From NCBI GenBank assembly GCA_902595465.1, contig CACJQE010000010.1, forward strand, positions 1 to 37,641: a stretch of DNA of 37,641 bases, written 5' to 3'. This document shows positions 8,063-17,991 of this stretch, one piece after another. Position 1 is the first letter of the stretch, and every line of letters starts with the position of its first letter. A program made the translations under genes and the position numbers. Source of the DNA: an uncultured Pelagibacteraceae bacterium. GTDB taxonomy: Bacteria > Pseudomonadota > Alphaproteobacteria > Pelagibacterales > Pelagibacteraceae. Under the pieces are notes generated by a model. That model did no database searches and was not told the origin of the DNA. It worked only from the letters and a program-made list of their open reading frames with translations.

Positions 8063-9172
8063 ATGAAAAATTTTTATATTGCAAAATCTAGACGGCTTAG
8101 AGGAACGAAATACACTTCAAGAGTAGAAAAACAAGGTGTAACTTCTTATACTGTTTATAACCATATGTTATTACCAGCCTCATTTGGAAGTATAGAAAGT
8201 CTATACCATCATTTAAAAGAAGATGTTCAAGTTTGGGACGCAGCTGTACAAAGACAACTTGAAATTTCTGGTAAAGATTCATCTAAATTGGTTCAGATGA
8301 TGACTTGTAGAGATCTATCAAAAGCAAAAGAAGGAAGATGTTATTATTGTCCAATAATTGACAATAAAGGTGGAATAATAAATGATCCTGTTGTTTTAAA
8401 ATTATCTGATGAAAAATGGTGGATATCTTTATCAGATTCAGATGTTGGGCTTTATGCGAAAGGATTAGCAATTGGATATAATTTTGAAGTAGAGATCTCA
8501 GAACCAGATGTGGATATTTTTTCAGTCCAAGGTCCAAAATCATTCCAATTAATGGAGAAAGTATTAGGTCCAAAAATAAATGAATTAAAATTTTTTGGGT
8601 TTGGATACTTCGAGTTTGGTGGTGCAGAACATTTAATTGCAAGATCTGGCTGGTCGAAACAAGGTGGATTTGAAGTTTATATGGAACATACAGAAGCTGG
8701 ATTGGCTTTATATGATAAGTTATTTGAAGTTGGTGGAGAATTTAATGTTAAACCAGGATGTCCAAATTTAGTCGAAAGAATTGAAAGTTCTTTACTCTCG
8801 TGGGGAAATGATATTGACATCCATGATAATCCATTTGAGTGCGGATTTGATAAATATGTAAATTTAGATACTGGGATAGATTTTATTGGAAAAGATGCAT
8901 TAAAAAAAATTAAAGCTGATGGAATTAAGAAGAAATTAATGGGTGTAAAAATAAATGCTGAAGAAATAAGTGTTACAGGGTCAATGAATTTAACTGATGA
9001 AAAAAATAATATTATTGGAGACCTAAGGTCAGGTTGTTATAATCCTACATTTAAGCAAGTTATTGGCATTGCAATGGTCAAAAAACCATATTTTGAAGCT
9101 TCGCAAACATTCAAAATTGATATAAATGGCAAAAGTTTTGATGGAACAGTTTGCGATTTACCTTTCATTTAG
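8063..9172 (+). CDS. dmdA: Dimethylsulfoniopropionate demethylase DmdA
   Basis: Transfers a methyl group from DMSP to tetrahydrofolate, giving 5-methyl-THF and 3-methylthiopropionate, the first committed step of DMSP demethylation. The 369-aa protein has the aminomethyltransferase (GcvT-like) fold: an N-terminal THF-binding part with [17 protein letters not shown], a central [19 protein letters not shown] region, and a C-terminal barrel with VKINAEEI and [19 protein letters not shown]. The N-terminus ([20 protein letters not shown]) matches what I recall of the SAR11 demethylase and differs from the glycine-cleavage T protein, whose usual partners gcvH and gcvP are absent here. Upstream dmdC and dmdB encode the next two steps, which strongly supports the call. 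Confidence 0.95.
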   Translation: MKNFYIAKSRRLRGTKYTSRVEKQGVTSYTVYNHMLLPASFGSIESLYHHLKEDVQVWDAAVQRQLEISGKDSSKLVQMMTCRDLSKAKEGRCYYCPIIDNKGGIINDPVVLKLSDEKWWISLSDSDVGLYAKGLAIGYNFEVEISEPDVDIFSVQGPKSFQLMEKVLGPKINELKFFGFGYFEFGGAEHLIARSGWSKQGGFEVYMEHTEAGLALYDKLFEVGGEFNVKPGCPNLVERIESSLLSWGNDIDIHDNPFECGFDKYVNLDTGIDFIGKDALKKIKADGIKKKLMGVKINAEEISVTGSMNLTDEKNNIIGDLRSGCYNPTFKQVIGIAMVKKPYFEASQTFKIDINGKSFDGTVCDLPFI

Positions 9173-9185
9173 TATAAATCTTTAA

Positions 9186-10196
9186 ATGACTAATATAGCT
9201 ATCATCGGTGCAACCGGTAATGTTGGAAGAAAGACTCTAGAAGTTATAGAAAAAAAAGATATTAAATTTGATAACCTTTTTTTAGTAGCCTCTTCTAATA
9301 GTGCTGGAAAAAAAATAAGTTTTAAAGGTAAAGATTACGAAGTCCATGATCTTGAAAAATATGATTTTTCAAAAGCAAATATAACTTTTTTTGCAGCTGG
9401 TGGTAAAATTGCAGAACAATACGCAGAAAATGCAGCAAAATTAACAACTGTAATTGATAATTCCAGTTTTTTTAGAATGGACCCCGATGTTCCACTTATT
9501 GTGCCTCAAGTGAATGCAGAAAAAATTAATGAAATGAAAAAAAATATTGTGGCAAATCCTAACTGCTCAACAGCTCAGTTAGTATTAGCTCTTAAACCAT
9601 TACATGATTTATATAAAATAAAAAGGGTGATAGTTTCTACCTATCAATCTGTTTCTGGAGGCGGAAAAGCACCTATGGATGAATTGATTGAACAAACTAA
9701 ATCTTATCTTGATGGAAATTCTGTTCAATCTAAAAATTTTACTAAACAAATAGCTTTCAATATAATTCCTCAAATTGATGTTTTTTCGAATGATGGATAC
9801 ACAAAAGAAGAATTGAAAATGACTAATGAAACAAAAAAAATACTGGACAATAATATAGAGCTAACAGCTACGTGCGTTAGAATTCCTGTTCTTGTATCAC
9901 ATTCAGAGTCGGTAAATATAGAGTTTGAAAATCCTTATTCTCTAGAACAAATCAGAGAAGCATTAAATAATGCTGATGGTTGTAGAGTTATAGATAAAAG
10001 AGAAAATGGCGGATATAGTACACCAATAGAAGCAACTGGTAGTGATGAAACATTTATCTCAAGAATTAGAGATGATAAAACAAAAGAGAATTCAATTAAC
10101 TTGTGGATCGTTTCAGATAACCTATTAAGAGGCGCCGCATTAAATTCTGTTGAAATTGCAGAAACAATAATGAAAGCACATCAAAATGGAAAATAA
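9186..10196 (+). CDS. asd: Aspartate-semialdehyde dehydrogenase
   Basis: Reduces aspartyl phosphate to aspartate semialdehyde with NADPH, the branch point to lysine/diaminopimelate, threonine and methionine. At 336 aa it is of normal length. The N-terminal Rossmann motif is GATGNVGRKTLEV, the catalytic cysteine is C127 in NPNCSTAQLV, and the C-terminal part contains IRVPVLVSHSESV-like sequence (IPVLVSHSES). It starts 13 bases after dmdA and its last 11 bases overlap the start of sdhC. In many alphaproteobacteria asd lies close to leuB, so its position after the dmd genes suggests those genes were inserted into this pair or rearranged with it. Confidence 0.97.
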   Translation: MTNIAIIGATGNVGRKTLEVIEKKDIKFDNLFLVASSNSAGKKISFKGKDYEVHDLEKYDFSKANITFFAAGGKIAEQYAENAAKLTTVIDNSSFFRMDPDVPLIVPQVNAEKINEMKKNIVANPNCSTAQLVLALKPLHDLYKIKRVIVSTYQSVSGGGKAPMDELIEQTKSYLDGNSVQSKNFTKQIAFNIIPQIDVFSNDGYTKEELKMTNETKKILDNNIELTATCVRIPVLVSHSESVNIEFENPYSLEQIREALNNADGCRVIDKRENGGYSTPIEATGSDETFISRIRDDKTKENSINLWIVSDNLLRGAALNSVEIAETIMKAHQNGK

Positions 10197-10566
10197 TCCT
10201 TTATCTCCTCATATTCAAATTTATAGATGGCATGTTTCATCTTTAGTTTCAATATCTCATAGAATTACAGGAATAATAAATATATTAGCAATAACTTTAA
10301 TTTGTATTTTTTTTATATTTTTTTCATTTAGCGAAGGAAGTCATGAATTTATAAAATTATTCCTCCAATCTATTATTGGAAAATTTTTCATATTGGGTAT
10401 TACATGGTCTTTTAGTTTTCAAATTTTAAGTGAGATAAGACATTTAATAATGGATTTTGGTTATGGATTTGAATTAAAAACTACAAAGATTACTGGCTTG
10501 ATTGTAATATTTGGATCTTTTGTATTAACCGTTTCAATTTATTTAATAGGAAGAAATTTATTGTAA
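10186..10566 (+). CDS. sdhC: Succinate dehydrogenase cytochrome b556 subunit SdhC
   Basis: A membrane anchor of complex II, 126 aa with three hydrophobic segments. The quinone-site motif SISHRITG has S22 and R26 in the positions of E. coli S27 and R31. The axial heme b ligand is present as H86 in EIRHLIMDFGYG, corresponding to E. coli SdhC H84. The ATG at 10186 lies 11 bases inside the end of asd. The stop shares a base with the sdhD ATG (TAATG). It works in the inner membrane together with SdhD, passing electrons from the iron-sulfur subunit to ubiquinone. Confidence 0.95.
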   Translation: MENNPLSPHIQIYRWHVSSLVSISHRITGIINILAITLICIFFIFFSFSEGSHEFIKLFLQSIIGKFFILGITWSFSFQILSEIRHLIMDFGYGFELKTTKITGLIVIFGSFVLTVSIYLIGRNLL

Positions 10567-10895
10567 TGAGAGCAGTAACAAAAAAGTGGGTATTTCTAAA
10601 AGTGAGTTCTCTCATATTAGTACCTTTGATGTTATGGTTTGCTTTAAATTTGGTTAGTATTTACGATAAAAGTTACTTAGAGATATTAACTTTTCTAACT
10701 TCTCAACCTTCAAAGTTCATATTTAGTCTTTTTCTTATTTTTGCTTACTTTTTCTCGGCATTAAGCATAAGTGAGGTTTTTGAAGACTATATTAAGGACG
10801 AAAAAATCAAAAATGCCGCAAACAAAGCTTTAAATTTTTTTGCTATAACAATTCCTTTAATTACAATATTTGCGGTATTTAAACTAACTATATGA
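10566..10895 (+). CDS. sdhD: Succinate dehydrogenase membrane anchor subunit SdhD, lacking the heme histidine
   Basis: A 109-aa protein with three hydrophobic segments (about residues 14-33, 50-69 and 85-107), located between sdhC and sdhA. The only clear family mark is EDY at residues 73-75, where D74-Y75 correspond to E. coli D82-Y83 at the quinone site. The second axial heme ligand, E. coli SdhD H71, lies 12 residues before that tyrosine; here the position is F63 (codon TTC, 10752-10754). No histidine occurs anywhere in the protein. Identity therefore relies on size, topology, EDY and operon position. ATG overlaps the sdhC stop, and the stop overlaps sdhA by 4 bases (ATGA). Confidence 0.88.
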   Translation: MRAVTKKWVFLKVSSLILVPLMLWFALNLVSIYDKSYLEILTFLTSQPSKFIFSLFLIFAYFFSALSISEVFEDYIKDEKIKNAANKALNFFAITIPLITIFAVFKLTI

Positions 10896-12667
10896 AATCT
10901 TATAATATTATAAATCATGAATACGATGTCGTTGTGCTTGGTGCTGGAGGTTCTGGCCTAAGAGCTGCAGTTGGCTTAAGTGAAGCTGGATTAAAAACTG
11001 CATGCATTTCTAAAGTCTTTCCAACTAGAAGTCATACATCAGCTGCCCAAGGTGGAATTTCAGCAGCCCTTGGAAATATGGGAGAAGATGATTGGCGTTG
11101 GCATATGTACGATACTGTAAAAGGAGCAGATTGGTTAGGCGATCAAGATAGTATTGAATATTTGTGTAAGGAAGCTCCAAAAGCAGTATTAGAATTAGAA
11201 AAGTATGGTGTTCCTTTTAGCAGAACTGAAGACGGAAAAATTTATCAAAGACCATTTGGAGGAATGACAAAAAATTATGGAAATGGAATTGTACAAAGAA
11301 CTTGTGCTGCAGCAGACAGAACTGGTCATGCAATTCTTCATACATTGTATGGTCAAGCACTTAAACATAACACAGAATTTTTTATAGAATATTTTGCATT
11401 AGACTTAATTATGAAAGATGGACAATGCAAAGGTTTAATTGCTTGGAATTTAAATGACGGAACTATTCATCGTTTTAGATCTCACATAACAATTATAGCC
11501 ACAGGGGGATATGGGAAAGTGTATTACTCAGCAACATCCGCACATACTTGTACTGGTGATGGTAATGCAATGGTATTAAGAGCTGGATTACCTCTTCAAG
11601 ATATGGAGTTTGTACAATTTCACCCAACAGGAATATATGGACATGGAACACTTATTTCTGAAGGTGTAAGAGGTGAAGGTGGATATTTGGTAAACTCTAA
11701 AGGTGAGAGATTTATGGAAAGATATGCTCCTAACGCTAAAGATCTTGCATCAAGAGATGTAGTTAGCAGATCAATGTCAATTGAAATAAATGAGGGAAGA
11801 GGTGTTGGTAAAGATCAAGACCATGTTCATTTGTATTTAAGTCATTTAGATAAAAAAGTTATTGAAGATAGATTGCCAGGAATTACAGAAGCAGCAAGAT
11901 TATTTGCAAATGTAGATGTAACTAAAGAACCAATACCAGTTGTTCCAACAGTTCATTATAATATGGGCGGTATACCAACAAATTATAAAGCTGAAGTTTT
12001 AACAGTAAATGGGTCTCAAAAAACAGTCCCAGGTTTGATGGCGATTGGTGAGGCTGCGTGTGTATCTGTGCATGGAGCAAATAGATTAGGTTCAAATTCA
12101 CTTATTGATTTGGTTGTTTTTGGAAGAGCTGCAGCTAAGAGAGCAGCGGAATTAGTAAAACCTGGTACGCCTCACGAAGAAGTTAGTGAAAGCGAAACTG
12201 AAAAATGTCTAAATAGATTTGATAAACTAAGGTATGCAGAGGGAGATAACGGAACCGCCGAACTTAGACTGGCGATGCAAAAAACAATGCAGTCTAAATG
12301 TGCTGTATTTAGAACTGAAAAGAATCTTAAAGAGGGTGTGGATGAGATCAGAAAAACTTATGACGGCATGGAGTCGATTTCTGTTAAAGATAAATCATTG
12401 GTATTCAATACTGATTTAGTTGAGACTTTAGAGTTTGATAATTTAATTAGACAAGCGATAACAACGGTAGATTCTGCATATCACAGAAAAGAAAGCAGAG
12501 GAGCTCATGCTCGTGAAGATTATCCGAAAAGAAATGATGAAAAATTTATGAAACATACATTATCTTGGTGTGATGGAAAAAATACTAAAATTGAATACAG
12601 AGATGTACATACTTCAACACTAACAAATGAAGTCCAATATTTTCCTCCTCAAGAAAGAGTGTATTAA
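10892..12667 (+). CDS. sdhA: Succinate dehydrogenase flavoprotein subunit SdhA
   Basis: The catalytic subunit of complex II, which oxidises succinate to fumarate on the cytoplasmic face. At 591 aa it is full length. The dinucleotide-binding motif [13 protein letters not shown] begins near residue 14. Covalent FAD attachment is expected at H48 in [11 protein letters not shown]. Substrate and catalytic regions include [37 protein letters not shown] and [15 protein letters not shown]. The C-terminus ends with the usual [18 protein letters not shown] sequence. It is coupled to both neighbours (4-base overlap with sdhD, 1-base overlap with sdhB). Confidence 0.98.
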   Translation: MKSYNIINHEYDVVVLGAGGSGLRAAVGLSEAGLKTACISKVFPTRSHTSAAQGGISAALGNMGEDDWRWHMYDTVKGADWLGDQDSIEYLCKEAPKAVLELEKYGVPFSRTEDGKIYQRPFGGMTKNYGNGIVQRTCAAADRTGHAILHTLYGQALKHNTEFFIEYFALDLIMKDGQCKGLIAWNLNDGTIHRFRSHITIIATGGYGKVYYSATSAHTCTGDGNAMVLRAGLPLQDMEFVQFHPTGIYGHGTLISEGVRGEGGYLVNSKGERFMERYAPNAKDLASRDVVSRSMSIEINEGRGVGKDQDHVHLYLSHLDKKVIEDRLPGITEAARLFANVDVTKEPIPVVPTVHYNMGGIPTNYKAEVLTVNGSQKTVPGLMAIGEAACVSVHGANRLGSNSLIDLVVFGRAAAKRAAELVKPGTPHEEVSESETEKCLNRFDKLRYAEGDNGTAELRLAMQKTMQSKCAVFRTEKNLKEGVDEIRKTYDGMESISVKDKSLVFNTDLVETLEFDNLIRQAITTVDSAYHRKESRGAHAREDYPKRNDEKFMKHTLSWCDGKNTKIEYRDVHTSTLTNEVQYFPPQERVY

Positions 12668-13440
12668 TGGTTCAATTAAATTTACCACAAAACTCAAAAG
12701 TTAATAAAGGTAAATATTTTAAAGACAAAACTGGTTCAAAGAATATTAGAAAAGTAAATGTTTATAGATGGGATCCATCCACTGGAGAGAACCCAAGGAT
12801 AGACACATATGAAGTAGATATGGATAATTGTCCATCTAAAGTTTTAGATATACTAAATAAAATTAAAAACGAAATAGATCCAACACTTGCATATAGAAGA
12901 TCTTGTGCGCATGGAGTTTGTGGTTCATGTGCAATGAATATGGGTGGAAAAAATGGTCTTGCATGCACTAAGCCACATGCAGAAATCAAGGGAGATATAG
13001 ATATATACCCTTTGCCTCACTTAAAAGTAAAAAAAGATTTAATAGGAGACTTAAGTGGATTATATAAACAATACCAATCTATTGAGCCTTGGTTAAAAAA
13101 TAATTCAAAAAGTGAAACAACAGAGATTCATCAATCTCAAGAAGATAGAGCTAAACTTGATGGAGCTTATGAATGTATAATGTGTGCTTGTTGTTCTACT
13201 TCATGTCCTAGCTATTGGTGGAATGGTGATAAGTATTTAGGTCCTGCAGTTTTATTACAAGCTTATAGATGGATAATGGATAGCAGAGACGAGGATAAAA
13301 AGGAAAGACTTCAAAAGGTTGCAGATGAACTTAAGCTTTATAGATGCCATACAATTTTAAACTGCACTAACGCATGTCCAAAAGGATTAAATCCAGCAAA
13401 AGCCATTGCTGAGATAAAGAAAATGCTTGCAACCGCATAA
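12667..13440 (+). CDS. sdhB: Succinate dehydrogenase iron-sulfur subunit SdhB
   Basis: The electron-transfer subunit of complex II, 257 aa. The plant-type ferredoxin domain carries the [2Fe-2S] cysteines C80, C85, C88 and C100 ([16 protein letters not shown], then GLACTKP). The C-terminal domain has [17 protein letters not shown] and [17 protein letters not shown], which supply the [4Fe-4S] and [3Fe-4S] ligands. The ATG overlaps the sdhA stop by one base (TTAATGG). The following 20-base gap before mmsA shows no terminator-like hairpin, so transcription may continue into the downstream genes. Confidence 0.98.
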   Translation: MVQLNLPQNSKVNKGKYFKDKTGSKNIRKVNVYRWDPSTGENPRIDTYEVDMDNCPSKVLDILNKIKNEIDPTLAYRRSCAHGVCGSCAMNMGGKNGLACTKPHAEIKGDIDIYPLPHLKVKKDLIGDLSGLYKQYQSIEPWLKNNSKSETTEIHQSQEDRAKLDGAYECIMCACCSTSCPSYWWNGDKYLGPAVLLQAYRWIMDSRDEDKKERLQKVADELKLYRCHTILNCTNACPKGLNPAKAIAEIKKMLATA

Positions 13441-13460
13441 TTACTTATTTAAATACATTC

Positions 13461-15921
<2,461 letters not shown>

Positions 15922-15924
15922 TTA

Positions 15925-17085
15925 ATGAATATTCACGAACACCAAGCAAAGAATATACTTAGAAAATATGGAGCTAAAGTTCCGAAAGGAGTTTATGCTC
16001 TAGATGTAAATGAATTATTGGAAAAAGCTAAAAATCTTAAAACTGATAAATATGTGTTGAAAGCACAAATTCATGCTGGAGGCAGAGGTAAAGCTGGTGG
16101 AGTTAAAATAGTAAATGATTTAAAAAGTCTTGAAACAGAGGCAAAATCCTTGCTTGGAAAAAAATTAATCACTCATCAGACAGGACCTAGTGGAAGAATT
16201 GTTAAAAGATTATATGTCGAAGTTTCATCTAACATTGATAAAGAATTTTATTTGTCTTGCGTTGTAGATCGTGCAAGCTCAAAGATAGCTTTTATCTCAA
16301 GTGATCAAGGGGGTATGGATATAGAAGAAGTCGCAATCAAATCTCCTGAGAAAATTTTAACAACAAAAGTAGACTTAGATAACGAAATATCTGATGAAAA
16401 TTGTACTAAAATAATAAGTATTTTTAATCTAGATGAAGAAACAAAAGAGCAAGGAATTAGTCTAATCAAGTCTATATACAAATTATTTATAGAAACGGAT
16501 GCTAATTTAATTGAAATTAATCCTTTAATTTTAACAAAAGAAAAAGAGTTGATTTGTTTAGATGCAAAAATGAATTTTGATGGAAATGCTTTATTCAGAC
16601 ATCCAGAACTAATTGAGTTGAGAGACCTCAATGAAGAAGAAGAAACAGAGATAGAAGCTAGCAAGCATGATTTAGCATATATTAAACTTGATGGAACAAT
16701 TGGATGCATGGTTAATGGAGCTGGACTTGCAATGGCAACTATGGACATAATTAAATTATATGGAAAGGAACCAGCAAATTTTTTAGATGTTGGTGGTGGG
16801 GCTTCTAAAGAAAAAGTGGCAGCTGCTTTTAAAATAATTTTATCAGATAAAAATGTTAAAGGAATATTGATTAATATTTTTGGCGGAATAATGAGATGTG
16901 ATATTCTTGCCCAAGGTGTTGTGGATGCTGCAAAAGAAATAAAAATGAATGTTCCTTTAGTTGTAAGATTAGCCGGAACAAATTTTGAAGAGGGAAAAAA
17001 AATACTTGATAATTCAGGTCTTGAGTTAATTTCTGCATCTGATTTATCAGATGCTGCCAAAAAAATTGTAGAGGCTATTAAATAA
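15925..17085 (+). CDS. sucC: Succinyl-CoA synthetase beta subunit SucC
   Basis: An ATP-grasp subunit that, with SucD, couples succinyl-CoA hydrolysis to ATP or GTP formation. At 386 aa it has the usual length. Recognisable parts are [20 protein letters not shown] at the start, [16 protein letters not shown] in the nucleotide-binding part, [10 protein letters not shown] at the metal-binding site, and the C-terminal ligase domain with [13 protein letters not shown] and [18 protein letters not shown]. sucD begins on the next base after the stop. A long antisense reading frame lies within this gene and is a shadow of its codon usage. Confidence 0.98.
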   Translation: MNIHEHQAKNILRKYGAKVPKGVYALDVNELLEKAKNLKTDKYVLKAQIHAGGRGKAGGVKIVNDLKSLETEAKSLLGKKLITHQTGPSGRIVKRLYVEVSSNIDKEFYLSCVVDRASSKIAFISSDQGGMDIEEVAIKSPEKILTTKVDLDNEISDENCTKIISIFNLDEETKEQGISLIKSIYKLFIETDANLIEINPLILTKEKELICLDAKMNFDGNALFRHPELIELRDLNEEEETEIEASKHDLAYIKLDGTIGCMVNGAGLAMATMDIIKLYGKEPANFLDVGGGASKEKVAAAFKIILSDKNVKGILINIFGGIMRCDILAQGVVDAAKEIKMNVPLVVRLAGTNFEEGKKILDNSGLELISASDLSDAAKKIVEAIK

Positions 17086-17961
17086 ATGTCAGTTTTAGTT
17101 AATAAAAACACAAAGTTAATTTGCCAAGGTTTTACGGGTAGTCATGGAACCTTTCATTCGGAGCAAGCAATTAAATATGGAACAAATTTAGTCGGAGGGG
17201 TTACACCAAAAAAAGGTGGTCAAACTCATCTAGATAGACCAGTATTTAATACAGTAAAGGAAGCAGTCGATAGAACTGGTGCCAACGCAACTATGATTTA
17301 TGTTCCTGCGAAATTTGCATCTGCAGCAATCATAGAAGCCATTGAAGCTAAATTAGAATTAATTGTTTGTATCACTGAGGGAATACCAGTTCTTGATATG
17401 ATTAAGGTCAAAAAAAAGTTACTTAATTCAAAATCAAGATTAATCGGTCCCAATTGTCCAGGGATAATCACTCCCGATGAATGCAAGATCGGGATAATGC
17501 CAGGAAATATACACAAAAAGGGTTCTGTTGGTATTGTATCAAGATCCGGAACTTTGACCTACGAGGCTGTCGCACAAACCACAGAAAATGATTTGGGGCA
17601 ATCAACATGTATAGGTATAGGTGGCGATCCAATCAATGGCACAAATTTTATTGATTGCTTAGATTTATTTTTAAAAGATGAGGAAACTAAATCAATTTTA
17701 ATGATTGGTGAAATAGGTGGATCAGCTGAAGAAGAAGCAGCTGAATTTGTAAAAAATCATGAAATAAAAAAACCCATGGTTGGTTTTATTGCAGGAGTTA
17801 CAGCACCACAGGGTAGAAGAATGGGACATGCAGGGGCCATAATATCAGGTGGTAAAGGTGGGGCTAAAGATAAGATCAAAAAAATGGAAGATTGTGGCAT
17901 AGAAGTAGCCACATCACCTTCAGAAATTGGAAAAACATTGTTAAATAAATTGTCCAATTGA
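17086..17961 (+). CDS. sucD: Succinyl-CoA synthetase alpha subunit SucD
   Basis: A CoA-binding subunit carrying the phosphohistidine, 291 aa. The CoA-binding part has [15 protein letters not shown] and the Rossmann-like [12 protein letters not shown]. The central region contains [12 protein letters not shown] and [12 protein letters not shown]. The phosphorylated histidine is H248 in [17 protein letters not shown]. It directly follows sucC without spacing and precedes sucA by 30 bases. Length and motifs are ordinary for the family. Confidence 0.98.
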   Translation: MSVLVNKNTKLICQGFTGSHGTFHSEQAIKYGTNLVGGVTPKKGGQTHLDRPVFNTVKEAVDRTGANATMIYVPAKFASAAIIEAIEAKLELIVCITEGIPVLDMIKVKKKLLNSKSRLIGPNCPGIITPDECKIGIMPGNIHKKGSVGIVSRSGTLTYEAVAQTTENDLGQSTCIGIGGDPINGTNFIDCLDLFLKDEETKSILMIGEIGGSAEEEAAEFVKNHEIKKPMVGFIAGVTAPQGRRMGHAGAIISGGKGGAKDKIKKMEDCGIEVATSPSEIGKTLLNKLSN

Positions 17962-17977
17962 AAACAAAATTTAGTAT

Positions 17978-17983
17978 TATAAT
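17978..17983 (+). promoter_or_regulatory. Perfect -10-like hexamer TATAAT just before sucA
   Basis: The 30-base sucD-sucA gap contains an exact TATAAT. Initiation about 7 bases downstream would begin at about 17990, only two bases before the sucA ATG at 17992, so such a transcript would be nearly leaderless. No good -35 lies 16-18 bases upstream; TTGAAA at 17958-17963 is only 14 bases away. In very AT-rich DNA chance occurrence is a real alternative. Confidence 0.25.
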
Positions 17984-17991
17984 AAAATAAA

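Noticed and set aside
8063..9172. Glycine-cleavage T protein (gcvT) as the identity of the 369-aa gene
   Set aside because: The fold is shared, but the N-terminus matches DMSP demethylase, dmdC and dmdB are adjacent, and gcvH and gcvP are absent.
16305..17111. A 268-codon open frame antisense to sucC
   Set aside because: It lies wholly opposite a clear, conserved gene. Its translation is rich in Ser/Ile/Leu without family motifs, and it arises from the absence of certain codons in the sense strand.
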